The notes beneath the pieces were generated by a model. That model saw only the letters and a program-made list of their open reading frames with translations. It ran no database searches and was not told the DNA's origin. From the NCBI GenBank assembly GCA_963666995.1, contig OY762941.1:558001-622000 (forward strand): a stretch of DNA of 64,000 nt. The letters run 5' to 3'. A program made the position numbers and the translations under genes. This DNA is from Syntrophobacter sp963666995 (GTDB lineage: Bacteria > Desulfobacterota > Syntrophobacteria > Syntrophobacterales > Syntrophobacteraceae). Below are positions 7,530 to 16,947 of the stretch, in pieces. The stretch's first letter is position 1. Every line of letters begins with the position of its first letter.

Positions 7530-9329
7530 TTACCGTTCGGCTGAATCTTTAGCCGAATCGGCTGTCCAGGACAGCATCCAGTCCCTCACGTCCTCCAGCA
7601 GCTTTTTCGGCTGCGATGCGGCGACCCCGTGGCCCGACCGGTCATAATCGGGAAAGAAGACGATCCGGCTTTTGGGCGTTGGGATATCGGGGAGCGAATG
7701 GGGTTTGTAGGTCACAACCATAAACCCGTCCTGGACGGTCACATCTTTCACAATGCCTGAGTACTTCGCAAGAGCAAGGGGCACAGCAGGCGCATAGATG
7801 ACGAGATCGAAGGCTGCATTCGTTATGAATGTTTCCACCAGCGCCAGGTTCTGAAGGAACATTTTTCCATACAATACTGAATTGGGGGCAATGCGGTATC
7901 CGGCTTTGGTCGCGCTGTTACGATAAAAGGCGACAAGCGCGGACTCGTTGCAACCGACGAGATAGTCATCCCACGGCTTGAGTGCCCCGAGCACACGAAC
8001 GAGTGTATCGTTCTTCAAGTCCGCCCCTTCCGAAGCTTCAGGCACACCCTCCGAGGCTGAAGCTTCCTTCCCGCTCTCCAGCAGCCCGACCTCCCGCTGG
8101 ATGCGCATTCGGTGCTCAGCAGGCAGTTCATAGTATACTGAACTCCAGAATAGGGACTCCAGATCCTGCGCCCGGCTCTTCTTGTATCGATAGGCCTCCG
8201 TCCGTGCAGCCGGAGAGAGATCGACGACGAAAAGGGGATCCCATCCGAAAGCCCTGGAAAGGACATTTACGTGAAGGAGACCGCGCTCGGCAAAGTTGCT
8301 GAGACCCATGAACCAGTCGGCCGGTTTTGCATAATTGTAAATGTCTCTGCCCGCTTCGCTGACGAAATCGAGTGCATTGTCAAATGGACGGCACGGTCTC
8401 CCTCCCCCGGCGGATGTCACTTCGGAACAGGGGGTGTATGTCTTCCCGGTCTCGGCCGCTATCTTGTAAATCGGCGACCCTTCCTGCTCGAATAACTCGC
8501 CTGCGATCCGGTCCTGGTAGGACCCGGCAAGCGCAGGTTCGATCAGCACCTGGCGCCCGAACTGCCGGGCAATCACTGAAGGTGGAAACGGACGAGCCGA
8601 TTCGTCGGGGAAGACTTCCTCCAGATGTTGCCGAATTTCCCTTGCAAGGGTTTTATCCCGGTAAATCCTGGTCCCATTCCCATATTTGCCATAGAAGAGC
8701 AGCATATTGAGCATCGTTGTGGCCCTTATCCCGCCGTAACTCTCCCCCACAAGAATGACCGGGTTGGATTGCAGGGACGGATGGACGGCCAGAAAGCGAA
8801 GCACGACGCGGGTCATCTGGGCGGCGTCGATAAACGGGTTGAAGTTCTGGGCGTCGAATTCGGCGGCCCTTCGCTTCGGATCGGAAACGTTGCGAATAAG
8901 ATTATACGAGAAGCCGGTATTGGGCGCATCGATGTAAAGAAGATTTCCTATTGCCGTCCAGCTGTAAGGATTGCGTTTGATGGATTTCCCCCCGGTTCTT
9001 TCCTTATCGAGAGTGAACGGCGAAGTGTTGAGGCTGAGTAAACCGTTGCAGGTCGCACATCCCGGCCCTCCATTGAAAAAGACGAAAAGCGGCTTCCATG
9101 AAGGATAGTTGTCGGCGGGATGGAAGCTATACGATACGCGGGCTCTTGACGACACATAACGAAGCGGGGGCGTCCGGTCCTGAAAGCTGAAAGCAACGGG
9201 TTCGATCTCGTAGAACCCCGCTTCCCCCGAAAGGACGGGCAGTTCCTGGTCCGTGCCGGCAGCCGCACTCGAGGAACCCGGCAGGACCAACAAAAACAGG
9301 CAGCACACCACAAGTCTCAAAAGCGCCAT
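7530..9329 (-). CDS. Secreted S10 family serine carboxypeptidase
   Basis: This 599-residue protein belongs to peptidase family S10, which removes C-terminal residues from peptides. It has a signal peptide (MALLRLVVCCLFLLVLPGSS), the oxyanion loop FFNGGPGCATCNG near residue 87, the nucleophile S197 in VGESYGG, an NTGFSY segment near residue 137, and a C-terminal catalytic histidine in SGHG (about H567). The start at 9329 is preceded by GGAGGGGG and gives a proper signal peptide; the upstream start at 9374 would bury it. S10 enzymes are more usual in eukaryotes, but secreted bacterial forms exist. The gene appears monocistronic. Confidence 0.88.
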   Translation of the reverse strand: MALLRLVVCCLFLLVLPGSSSAAAGTDQELPVLSGEAGFYEIEPVAFSFQDRTPPLRYVSSRARVSYSFHPADNYPSWKPLFVFFNGGPGCATCNGLLSLNTSPFTLDKERTGGKSIKRNPYSWTAIGNLLYIDAPNTGFSYNLIRNVSDPKRRAAEFDAQNFNPFIDAAQMTRVVLRFLAVHPSLQSNPVILVGESYGGIRATTMLNMLLFYGKYGNGTRIYRDKTLAREIRQHLEEVFPDESARPFPPSVIARQFGRQVLIEPALAGSYQDRIAGELFEQEGSPIYKIAAETGKTYTPCSEVTSAGGGRPCRPFDNALDFVSEAGRDIYNYAKPADWFMGLSNFAERGLLHVNVLSRAFGWDPLFVVDLSPAARTEAYRYKKSRAQDLESLFWSSVYYELPAEHRMRIQREVGLLESGKEASASEGVPEASEGADLKNDTLVRVLGALKPWDDYLVGCNESALVAFYRNSATKAGYRIAPNSVLYGKMFLQNLALVETFITNAAFDLVIYAPAVPLALAKYSGIVKDVTVQDGFMVVTYKPHSLPDIPTPKSRIVFFPDYDRSGHGVAASQPKKLLEDVRDWMLSWTADSAKDSAER

Positions 9330-9766
9330 TTCCCCCTCCAAATCTGAAAATCCGTTGCGAAATAGTGCAATCACGCCGGCCGCCCGTAGCGGAAAAGGCA
9401 GCGGAGAGATACCCGTGCACCCCGTTCTCCGCCCGGGCCCCCGCGCAATCCTGCTGACTTAAGGAAAATTTCAACGGCCCAAGCCGTCACCCAGGCGAAC
9501 ACTCATGGCCTTTCGGCCACAACGAACAATGAAAAATTGTTTGCCTAAATCGAGACAGGGTATACGTTTGCCTCGTTCCCACGCTCCTGCGTGGGAACGC
9601 AGACAAAACGATCCAAACGGATCTGGTATTTTCATATAAAAGCCGGGGTCCGGAAAAGCTTGACCCGCCTGGCTTCCGGCCTCCGCCGGAATGACGTCCA
9701 CGCAGTTTCGCAACGGGCCGGGAGGGGCTTACGGTAACAGAATTGGGGTCCTCGCCAAGGCCGGGC
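9330..9766. other. Intergenic region with dispersed repeat
   Basis: No gene was found between the peptidase start and the alkaline phosphatase end. Most of the interval is occupied by the dispersed repeat annotated at 9478-9720. A Met-rich open frame on the minus strand (9471-9713) is only the translation of that repeat. Confidence 0.6.
9478..9720. repeat. Dispersed repeat family B, copy 1
   Basis: The element contains GAACACTCATGGCCTTTCGG, CCTAAATCGAGACAGGGTAT and, near its right end, TTCATATAAAAGCCGGGGTC and CTCCGCCGGAATGACG. The same blocks in the same order recur at 19793-20038, and the end motif recurs at 17023-17165 and 61130-61350. It is non-coding, with CCGGAATGACG or GTCATTCCGGC ends. 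Confidence 0.75.
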
Positions 9767-11347
9767 TTACGGCCTGAACCCGGCGATCGCCATTATTTTG
9801 GTGTAGATATCGGTCTCATCGTAGTACCCGTTGAACGTCTCAGCACCGACCCCGAGGGCGGAAGTCTGCACCGGCACGCCGGTGTGGACGTAGGACGTCC
9901 AGCCGATGCCCGCTTTGTTGTCCAGAATGGTGGTCAGTTTGACGGCGAGCGGTTCCTGGCCTCCATAGAGAAGGTAAGCGTCGTCGTCTTTGGCCCGTTC
10001 CCTGCCGTCCAGCATGCTTTGTTTCAATGCCTCACGCAGCACGCGGATTTCCCGTTCACTCAGGGCCATGCCGTGTTTCAGCTGCTCAGCGGCTTTCCCG
10101 GCGGCAATTCCGGTATCTTCCGAAGCGCCGTTCGCCTTGCCGTCCGACACGGCTTTCTCCAGGGCCGGCCTTTCGTCGGCGGGCATGATGAAGAGGCCGA
10201 AGGCTTCCGTTATAAGCGGCATGAGGTCCTCCAGCTTCGCGTCCTGCGCCGAGTGGGCTTTTTTATATTCTGAAAGTTTATTCGCGAATTCAACGGAACT
10301 CATCTTCTGGTACTTGATCTTGTCCATAAAGGATGAGTATTGCGTACCCGCGAATCCGATCGCCATGCCTCCCGTTTCATGATCGGCGGTAACGACAATC
10401 AGGGTTTCCCCCGGATGTTTTTCGTAGAACCGGACGGCTTCGGCCACCGCATCATCAAGGGCCAGCGTGTCATAAATCGAAGCCGCGGCATCGTTCGCAT
10501 GGCAGGCCCAATCAATCCTGCCGCCTTCCAGCATGATGAAAAAACCATTCGGATTGTCGAGCAGCTCCATGCCCTTCACCAGGTATTCGGCGATCGTGAC
10601 GTTATCCCCGCCGCCCTTTCGGTCGAGCGAGAAATACATGGCGGCACGGTCATCCACAAGGGCGTTCATGGCAATCACCCGGCCGCTCCCCGGTTTCAGC
10701 GCCTCGAACTCTCCACGGCCCGTCGCGATCGTATAGCCGTTTTTTCGGGCCTCATCGAGGGCGTTGGGTTTACTCCGATCCTTCTTGTCCACCGGTTCCA
10801 TCAGTTGCCCTCCGGCGAAATAATCGACAGAGGAATTTGCAAGCTGGATCGATATGTCATACATCTGCCTGCGGCTCGGGACATGAGCGTAGAACGCGGC
10901 GGGCGTCGCATGATCGAGGGATACCGTGGTCAGGATGCCGATCTTCCAGTTCTTCTTTTTGGCCGTTTCGGCGATATTTTCGTAGCTGACCTTGCCTTCC
11001 GCGTCCATGCCGACGACCGCGGAAGCGGTCTTGTGACCGGTTGAAATCGCCGTGGCCGTCGAGGAAGAATCGGGAATCACGCTGGTCAGGTCATAGGTCG
11101 TGTCCATCCCCTGGGCCGGGAATGTGTTCATGACCAGCTTCGCATCTTCGGGACGCTTCACGCCCTTCAGTTTTCCGAGGTACAGCTCCGCCGCGTTGCG
11201 TTGGGCAACCCCCATCCCGTCGCCGATGAACACGAATATATATTTCGCTTTCGGCCCGGGTTGACCCGTTGCGGCAACTCCAATCCCGGTCATCAGGAAT
11301 ATCGCGACGAAGACCGCGATTACCGGCAGTGCTTTCCTTCCAAACAT
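9767..11347 (-). CDS. Periplasmic alkaline phosphatase, PhoA superfamily
   Basis: The 526-residue protein is a secreted alkaline phosphatase that hydrolyses phosphomonoesters. A signal peptide covers about residues 1-26. The first metal ligand is D43 in FVFIGDGMG, the nucleophile is S94 in VIPDSSSTATA, and the metal-binding histidines include the one in VTADHETGGM. ATG 11347 has a GGGGGGAAAG ribosome binding site and yields a good signal peptide; the frame is open further upstream to 11383. The length is typical of the family. No phosphate regulon partner lies next to it. Confidence 0.92.
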   Translation of the reverse strand: MFGRKALPVIAVFVAIFLMTGIGVAATGQPGPKAKYIFVFIGDGMGVAQRNAAELYLGKLKGVKRPEDAKLVMNTFPAQGMDTTYDLTSVIPDSSSTATAISTGHKTASAVVGMDAEGKVSYENIAETAKKKNWKIGILTTVSLDHATPAAFYAHVPSRRQMYDISIQLANSSVDYFAGGQLMEPVDKKDRSKPNALDEARKNGYTIATGRGEFEALKPGSGRVIAMNALVDDRAAMYFSLDRKGGGDNVTIAEYLVKGMELLDNPNGFFIMLEGGRIDWACHANDAAASIYDTLALDDAVAEAVRFYEKHPGETLIVVTADHETGGMAIGFAGTQYSSFMDKIKYQKMSSVEFANKLSEYKKAHSAQDAKLEDLMPLITEAFGLFIMPADERPALEKAVSDGKANGASEDTGIAAGKAAEQLKHGMALSEREIRVLREALKQSMLDGRERAKDDDAYLLYGGQEPLAVKLTTILDNKAGIGWTSYVHTGVPVQTSALGVGAETFNGYYDETDIYTKIMAIAGFRP

Positions 11348-11556
11348 CTTTCCCCCCTTGTGCACGAGTCGCATCGAATCCATAATTCAATTCCCTACGC
11401 TTTTATATTTCAATAATGTAGTACTTTGCAACCAAGAGGCTTGATCGACCGGAGAATTGCAGCGGAATGCCCGATTTTGCCATGGTATGAAACAGCATTC
11501 AGGCCGCCGCTCAATGAGTTGTCCGAAAACACGCCGGCAGAGAGGAAAAAGACACC

Positions 11557-11877
11557 ATGACCGACCGAAACAAAGTGAGTACCGCATTTCAGACCTTTTT
11601 CGAGGAGGCGCCGGAACATGCCCGTGCGTGGATGGGCGCCGTCCGGGGCCTTGAAGCCGCCAGTGCTCTGGACAAAAAGACAGGGGAGCTTGCGTACCTC
11701 GCCGTCCTGGCCGCACTGCGCATGGAAAGCGGTGTGCCGTTTCATGTCAAACTGGCCAGGGAAGCCGGAGCATCCCGGGAAGAGATAATCAGCGCCATTC
11801 TGGTGGGGTTGCCCGCCGCGGGTCATGCCGTTACTCAGGTGCTGCCCGCCGCTCTTCTCGCCTGCGATTCTGAATGA
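11557..11877 (+). CDS. Carboxymuconolactone decarboxylase (AhpD-fold) family protein
   Basis: The 106-residue protein has the helical pattern of the CMD/AhpD fold (KTGELAYLAVLAALRM, FHVKLAREAGASREEIISAI). AhpD-type enzymes use a CxxC pair in the position occupied here by ESGVPF, so both redox cysteines are missing although the following histidine remains. It is therefore unlikely to be a peroxidase partner and may belong to the decarboxylase or uncharacterised branch. An AGAGGAAAAAG region precedes the ATG. It stands alone between divergent neighbours. Confidence 0.8.
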   Translation: MTDRNKVSTAFQTFFEEAPEHARAWMGAVRGLEAASALDKKTGELAYLAVLAALRMESGVPFHVKLAREAGASREEIISAILVGLPAAGHAVTQVLPAALLACDSE

Positions 11878-12236
11878 AGGCAACCGACCCGACAGGCAAA
11901 AAGCTTCGTCTGCCGTAGGATGATTCAAACAGGGATATCCACCCTGCCGGCATCATACCGTGGCAGACCCTACCAACCCGGCGTTCAGCCGGGCGGCTGA
12001 GCGCGTCAGGGGTCAACCGCCTGGCGTGCGTGCCGGAGCGCAACACCAGCAAGGCACTGGCGGATACGGAAATAGAGGGGTCTTCCCCCCGGCAGGCCGG
12101 TTTTCATCGGCGAACCGGGAGGTGCGCCCTCTTTTTTTTCTTCTCTGGGTGATATTTGATAAATTATGATTGACATACGATAACTATTGACTGTAGAAAG
12201 GACAAAATTCAATTTCATTTTACCCAGGAGGAGACA
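11878..12236. other. Intergenic region with promoter-like A+T-rich stretch
   Basis: No gene is supported between the CMD gene and the DUF2975 gene. The part from about 12140 to 12210 is A+T-rich (TTGATAAATTATGATTGACA) and probably carries the promoter of the DUF2975-XRE pair, just after a terminator-like hairpin ending at 12139. Confidence 0.45.
12074..12139 (+). terminator. Possible intrinsic terminator
   Basis: AGAGGG at 12074 can pair with CCCTCT at 12127-12132, enclosing an internal GGCCGG/CCGG-type structure, and a run of eight T follows. It would end transcription coming from the CMD gene. The long loop makes the call uncertain. Confidence 0.4.
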
Positions 12237-12782
12237 ATGAACGAGCTGTTGAAAATCCAAAAGGTGAGCAAGGTGCTCCGAGCTGTCCTGACGGTGATAC
12301 TGGTCCTTTTGCCCGTCGTGTCATTCGTATGCTGGATCAACTTCAACAACATCCCCCCACACATCGACATGCTGAATCTTCGCGCCCTTCCGTTCGTAAC
12401 TCCACAAAGCCTCTCCCTCCATTCACGTCTTCTCTGCTTTGCCGCGAGTCTCATCCCTCTTTGCGTCGAAATGGCCGGCATCGTGATCCTGATAAGACTG
12501 TTCAGACTCTATGAACGGATGTCGATCTTCAACGCGACGAATGTTGCCTGTTTCCGTAAGCTCGGGAAAATCCTTCTCGCGCAGGCCCTTGCAGGAGTGC
12601 TTTACATACCGCTTCTGAGCCTCGCAATTACGATGGATAATCCACCCGGCACGCGAAGAATTGCGATAGGCATCGATTCTCTCGACATGACTGCGCTGGT
12701 GGCGGGAACCATGATCATTGTGATTTCCTGGGTGATGGAAGAGGGACGCAAGCTCGAAGACGAACAGTTGCACACGGTTTAG
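12237..12782 (+). CDS. DUF2975 family membrane protein
   Basis: The 181-residue protein has four predicted membrane segments (about residues 15-35, 60-85, 108-130 and 145-165), a short cytoplasmic start and an acidic tail. This topology, and the partner gene encoding a small XRE protein nine bases downstream, are the hallmarks of DUF2975 (YoaS-like) proteins. They sit with an XRE regulator in many genomes and probably form a membrane-bound signalling or regulatory pair. A CCCAGGAGGAGAC ribosome binding site fixes the start. The biological role is unknown. Confidence 0.8.
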   Translation: MNELLKIQKVSKVLRAVLTVILVLLPVVSFVCWINFNNIPPHIDMLNLRALPFVTPQSLSLHSRLLCFAASLIPLCVEMAGIVILIRLFRLYERMSIFNATNVACFRKLGKILLAQALAGVLYIPLLSLAITMDNPPGTRRIAIGIDSLDMTALVAGTMIIVISWVMEEGRKLEDEQLHTV

Positions 12783-12791
12783 GAGGCTGCA

Positions 12792-13001
12792 ATGGCGATT
12801 ATAGTCAATCTGGACGTCATGCTGGCCAAAAGGAAAATGCGCTCAAACGAGCTTGCCCAACTGATCGGCATTACGGAGCAAAACCTTTCAATCCTGAAAA
12901 CGGGGAAGGCGCGTGCCATCCGGCTGTCCACCCTGGACTGCATCTGCAGGCATCTGAAGTGTCAGCCGGGAGATATACTCGAGTATCGTGAGGAGGAGTG
13001 A
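12792..13001 (+). CDS. Small XRE (Cro/CI) HTH regulator, partner of DUF2975
   Basis: The 69-residue protein is little more than one HTH: MLAKRKMRSNELAQLIGI, then TEQNLSILKTGKARAIRLST and CRHLKCQPGDILEY. This form, ending in PGDIL(E/K)Y, is typical of YozG-like regulators. It follows the DUF2975 gene by nine bases with an AGGAGG in the gap, so the two are co-transcribed. The membrane protein may sequester or control the regulator; this is inference from the conserved pairing. Confidence 0.9.
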   Translation: MAIIVNLDVMLAKRKMRSNELAQLIGITEQNLSILKTGKARAIRLSTLDCICRHLKCQPGDILEYREEE

Positions 13002-13143
13002 CCGGCGTATCCGCTTCCAACGCCGGGTTCAGCCACGGTGAGAATTCCGGCCCCACTCCGGTTCCCGTCCAAGGCATGCTTCACCGGACGGGATCGCGGC
13101 ACTTCCGGGACAGATCCCGCTTCGATCCGGCGGAAACGGACCT

Positions 13144-14334
13144 CTACTTTCTGACCGCAAACATCAGGTTGGATGTATTGATCTGGTAATGGTAGCCGAT
13201 CGCAAAGGGCAAAGGTTTGATGTCCCCGCGCGTCTTGTAGATTTCGGCCAGATCTTCCTGGTGCTTGCCCTTGAAGATCGCTATGGGCTCCACGTAGGTG
13301 CCGTAAAACCGGAGACTCCAGATCGCCGGGTTGAAATATTTGAGCGGGATTCCCGAATCTTCCTGGAGGATATAGCGGCTTTGGTCGAGGACGAGCTGTC
13401 GTGCGGCAGAGACATTGGGATCGAACATCACGAAAGACGCGGATTTCATGAAGGTGGTAAGAGGCCCGAAGCTCCTCAAAAAAGGACCGAAATGGCTGTT
13501 TCTCTCAAACGATGAATTATAAGCGTTGAGGCGAAAGTAGTAGAGGGTCTGGGTCTCCGGCGAGCCGGGGCCCGTAAAGGCGATCCTGACGCCCGGGATG
13601 CCCGCGTCATCGATGGGGCCCCGATCCAGGGCCGGCACTTCCCGGATCGTCCCGTCAGGTTTCATGCACCAGTATTCGATGTCCAGGACTCGAATATTTT
13701 CCCTTGCCATAAAGAACAGGAAGATTGGCAGAACTCCGTTGAGATCCTTTGAAGCCATCGCCTCGTGCATGTGTGCGCTGATGAAATAGTCCACATTGAG
13801 GAGATCGTGAAGTGAGCGCTGAAGGGTCGAAAAAAAAGAATCGATGTCCCTGTCGTTCATGGCCGGAAAGTTGGGGAGTTCCCCGGGAGGTTCCAGAGCC
13901 ATCAGAAGATAGGTTTTGGCATGGGGGAAGAAGGTGTAGGGGTTGATGAAATCCGGTCCGCTGAAGGGATAGAAAACGGCGAGGTCGGATGATGCCGCTG
14001 TACCAAGTTCCTTCGAAGCCCAGTCGCTCATGACCGCAAGCTGTTTCTGATCGAACTTTCTCCAGCCCTGGTCGAAGAACCCGGCGTATTGAATCCAGGC
14101 CGGCCTGTTTTCAAGCGGGCTCAGGGTGCCCTGCCCGCCGCGCATCCCGGCGATGAATCGCGCATACTCGTTGTATGCCGGGCCGTACCCGGTTGTTTTC
14201 TCCCTCTGGTGCGGGGGGCTCGCATCCGCCTCCGGTTTCGATCCCGAAAGAGCATTCGGACAAAGGAAAAAACTCAGAAACAGGACAAGGAAAATAACCA
14301 CCCCGCGGAACTGATTTTCTTTTTCCATCGCCAT
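13144..14334 (-). CDS. Secreted protein of unknown function
   Basis: The 396-residue protein has a hydrophobic N-terminal segment (VVIFLVLFLSFFLCPNALSG) followed by a mature region with many aromatic residues. I do not recognise a family with certainty. Visible blocks include an FYPFSGPDFINPYTFFP stretch, YFISAHMHEAM, LFFMARENIRVLDIEYWC, and a C-terminal PFAIGYHYQINTSNL. It lies 12 bases downstream of the amino-acid permease gene with a clear AAGGAGG ribosome binding site, so the two form an operon. A periplasmic or outer-membrane location is likely. Confidence 0.7.
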   Translation of the reverse strand: MAMEKENQFRGVVIFLVLFLSFFLCPNALSGSKPEADASPPHQREKTTGYGPAYNEYARFIAGMRGGQGTLSPLENRPAWIQYAGFFDQGWRKFDQKQLAVMSDWASKELGTAASSDLAVFYPFSGPDFINPYTFFPHAKTYLLMALEPPGELPNFPAMNDRDIDSFFSTLQRSLHDLLNVDYFISAHMHEAMASKDLNGVLPIFLFFMARENIRVLDIEYWCMKPDGTIREVPALDRGPIDDAGIPGVRIAFTGPGSPETQTLYYFRLNAYNSSFERNSHFGPFLRSFGPLTTFMKSASFVMFDPNVSAARQLVLDQSRYILQEDSGIPLKYFNPAIWSLRFYGTYVEPIAIFKGKHQEDLAEIYKTRGDIKPLPFAIGYHYQINTSNLMFAVRK

Positions 14335-14346
14335 TGTTGTTCCTCC

Positions 14347-15666
14347 TTAGGGAGCAGAACGATCGTTCACTGTTGCCGGCCTTCTGTACAGGAGCAGAGC
14401 GCACGCCACGGTCAGGAGACCGACCGCCGACGGGAGAGGTCTCTGAATCAGAAGGTAGCAGAGCATCCACGCGTTCAAAAGCAGGAAGACCGCGGGTGTT
14501 ACGGGATATCCCCATGTTTTGAAGGGCCGTTCCATGCGAGGGCTTTTCACGCGCAGGACGAACACCCCCAGGACCGACATGAAGGTACACAGGGCCAGGG
14601 TGAAGCCCACATAGGTCAATATGATGTTGAAGGCCGAGGTTATGGCGACGAGAATCGAAGCCGACGACTGCAAAAGGATGGCAGGGACCGGGACCCCTCT
14701 TCCGCTTCTTTTCGCCAGGAGCTTCAGAATGCCGAAGTCTTCACCCATGGTCTGGATTACCCGGGGGCCTATCATGATCATGGAGCTGAGCGTGGAGACC
14801 AGGGCAAGACAGATCAGAAGGGTCATGATCCTGCTTCCGGTTCCGCCGAATATGGCCTTCGCCGAGAGGTACCCGACATTGATTTTTCCCGCGAGTTCAC
14901 CGACCGGCACGGTATAAAGAAAAATGAAATTAAGCAACACATAGCAGAGCGAAACGAAAACGGTTCCCAGGAACAGGGAAACCGGGAGGTTCCTCTCCGG
15001 CCTTGGAATCTCTCCCGCGATATAAGCCGATGCATTCCAGCCGGAATAGGCAAAAGACACATACACGAGCGCAACTGCAAACTCCGGACTGAAGATCGAT
15101 TCCACGCCGCTTCGCACCGACGGAAGCACAATTTCCTGCGGGTGTGCGACGAAAAAGCCCGAAGCGACGAAAACGAGGATCAGGGCAATCTTGCCCACCG
15201 TAATAAAGTTCTGAAAATCACAGCCGAATCTCACATCCACCAGGTGCACCAGGGTCAGGATCGCAATTGCCGAAACCGCCACCGCCGTTTTGTCCACCCC
15301 GGGGAAGACCGCTCCCAGGTAATGGCCCAGGGCAATGGCCGCAAGAGCGACCGGGGCGGCAAAGCCGGCAACGAAGGAAACGCACCCGGCGAGGAAACCG
15401 ACAGCCGGATGATAGATCCTGGAGAGATAAGTGTATTCTCCCCCGGATCTCGGCATCATCGCTCCCAGTTCTCCGTACGAGAGCGCTCCGCAGAAAGCGC
15501 TCGCGCCGCCCACGACCCACAGCATGAGTACGGAAAAAGGGGAATGCACGCCTGCAACCTGAAAGCCGAGCGTCGTAAATACTCCGGTCCCGATCATGTT
15601 CGCAACAACCAGGATTGTGGCGGAGAAAAGAGTAACGGGTTTTTTCGGGCCCGGCGCGTCGTTCAT
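14347..15666 (-). CDS. APC-family amino acid permease
   Basis: The 439-residue protein has about twelve membrane segments and the APC superfamily N-terminus (FSATILVVANMIGTGVFTTL), plus the SYGELGAMMPRSGGEYTYLS motif after the second helix and YSGWNASAYIAGEIPRPERN in the middle. These identify an amino acid/polyamine/organocation permease of the LAT/YjeH-like branch. The reading frame is open to 16101, but ATG 15666 has GGAG five bases upstream, and the extension has no family similarity. The unknown secreted protein gene follows in the same operon. The substrate cannot be read from the sequence. Confidence 0.88.
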   Translation of the reverse strand: MNDAPGPKKPVTLFSATILVVANMIGTGVFTTLGFQVAGVHSPFSVLMLWVVGGASAFCGALSYGELGAMMPRSGGEYTYLSRIYHPAVGFLAGCVSFVAGFAAPVALAAIALGHYLGAVFPGVDKTAVAVSAIAILTLVHLVDVRFGCDFQNFITVGKIALILVFVASGFFVAHPQEIVLPSVRSGVESIFSPEFAVALVYVSFAYSGWNASAYIAGEIPRPERNLPVSLFLGTVFVSLCYVLLNFIFLYTVPVGELAGKINVGYLSAKAIFGGTGSRIMTLLICLALVSTLSSMIMIGPRVIQTMGEDFGILKLLAKRSGRGVPVPAILLQSSASILVAITSAFNIILTYVGFTLALCTFMSVLGVFVLRVKSPRMERPFKTWGYPVTPAVFLLLNAWMLCYLLIQRPLPSAVGLLTVACALLLYRRPATVNDRSAP

Positions 15667-16491
15667 TATACTCCACTCGATGTATCTACTTGATACCGAT
15701 ATCCAGGATTTGAGACCAATAATAAGCGTACGGCAAGAGAACTCAAGTCGCCTTCTGAAGTTAGCATTAAAAATAGTATTGAAATTATCCGCTGTTTCTG
15801 CAATGTCATCAAGTGATCGGGTTTCGCTGCCGCAATTGAAGCCGTAGTCCCAATCCCCGGGAATCTGCGGAGGAGGATTCCCGGCAGATATCTTGCAACC
15901 GCATTCATAGATCTTAATTTGATGCCATAAATACGAGGAACCACCGAAAGGTCGGGGGCAAGCCTGCCTGCCGCCCGCGGTCTGCTCGTCGAGTCTCTGA
16001 AACTGAACCACCTTTCGAGCGCCCGCTCGAATGAACAGCGGGAATCCCGCTCCGAATGAACAGCGAGCCAGTTCGTTCCAATGCGCCGACCGAACGCTCA
16101 AACCGACCGGAACACTTCACTTGAGCGGAGAATCGGCGCGAACGGAACCCGGCTCCCGGAGCGGCAGCGAATATGGCCCGTAAGCCGCCGGCAGCCTCCT
16201 TCCGGGAGAGACGGTGGATGGACTTCCGGCGTGGGGATTGAAAAGGAGAGCAGCTGCCCGGACCCGGCGAGTCTCTGATTTCGCTTCATCGGCAGGCAGG
16301 TCCGGAAGTAGTCGCAGCGTTGAGTTTTGATGGTTCACAGTGAGCTTTGCCGGCTTGTCAAAATGTGAAAGACACCGGGTTGCCTTGGCACACCCGGGTC
16401 CGACTCCTGGTGCCGGTAATAGTCTGGTCGGGGACTCAGCAAAACGTTTCACACTCTATTTGCCCTGCGGGGCAGGAAAGGAAGTCGAAGC
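15667..16491. other. Long intergenic region, no gene recognised
   Basis: The region lies between divergent genes. The first 230 bases upstream of the permease are A+T-richer (for example AGCATTAAAAATAGTATTGA) and probably hold its promoter. A short direct repeat, CGAATGAACAGCG, occurs near 16030 and 16057. Open frames in the rest match no family I know. Confidence 0.4.
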
Positions 16492-16947
16492 ATGAAGAAT
16501 TCAGGAAAACGCAGGATGATATCTCTGTTTGTGGCCGCTCTGTTCGTATTGTCCGGTACCCTTGCATTTGCGCAGTCGGAGAAGCTGCCGTGGGATGGGC
16601 TGGTCGAGCTTTCAACCGGGTCGATTGCCGCCGGCATCGGGTTCAGTTGGGGAGGCGGCACGCTGACACTGGCCAACGGACAGAAGTTCCCGATTAAAGT
16701 GGACGGCCTGAGTGTCGGGAGTGTCGGCATTTCGGAAGCAAGCGCCTGGGGCAAGGTCTACAATCTGAAGAAGGTTGAAGATTTTGCGGGGACCTATGTG
16801 GCCCTGGACATTGGTGTGACGGTCGGCGGCGGAGGGGCTGCCGCGACGATGAAAAACCAGAATGGCGTAATCCTGGACCTCTATTCGACCAACGCGGGCG
16901 TCAAGTTCACACTGGGAACGGGCGGAGTTAAAATTTCACTCAAGTAA
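16492..16947 (+). CDS. Small secreted protein, weak DUF1134/EipA resemblance
   Basis: The 151-residue protein has a signal peptide (MISLFVAALFVLSGTLAFA, cleavage after AFA), then a glycine-rich beta-type mature region. Blocks such as FSWGGGTLTLANGQKFPI, WGKVYNLKKVEDFAGTY and a glycine-rich GVTVGGGG recall the layout of DUF1134/EipA periplasmic proteins, but the similarity is weak and is my inference. It is preceded by an AGGAAAGGAAG ribosome binding site and stands alone. It is likely an envelope protein. Confidence 0.6.
   Translation: MKNSGKRRMISLFVAALFVLSGTLAFAQSEKLPWDGLVELSTGSIAAGIGFSWGGGTLTLANGQKFPIKVDGLSVGSVGISEASAWGKVYNLKKVEDFAGTYVALDIGVTVGGGGAAATMKNQNGVILDLYSTNAGVKFTLGTGGVKISLK

Noticed and set aside
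9471..9713. Minus-strand 80-codon frame rich in MKIPDP and AGAWER
   Set aside because: It is a translation of repeat family B; similar peptides arise from the copy at 19801-20007.
14089..15693. Plus-strand open frame of 534 codons opposite the amino-acid permease
   Set aside because: The composition is typical of a shadow of a membrane-protein gene on the other strand, and no domain is recognisable.
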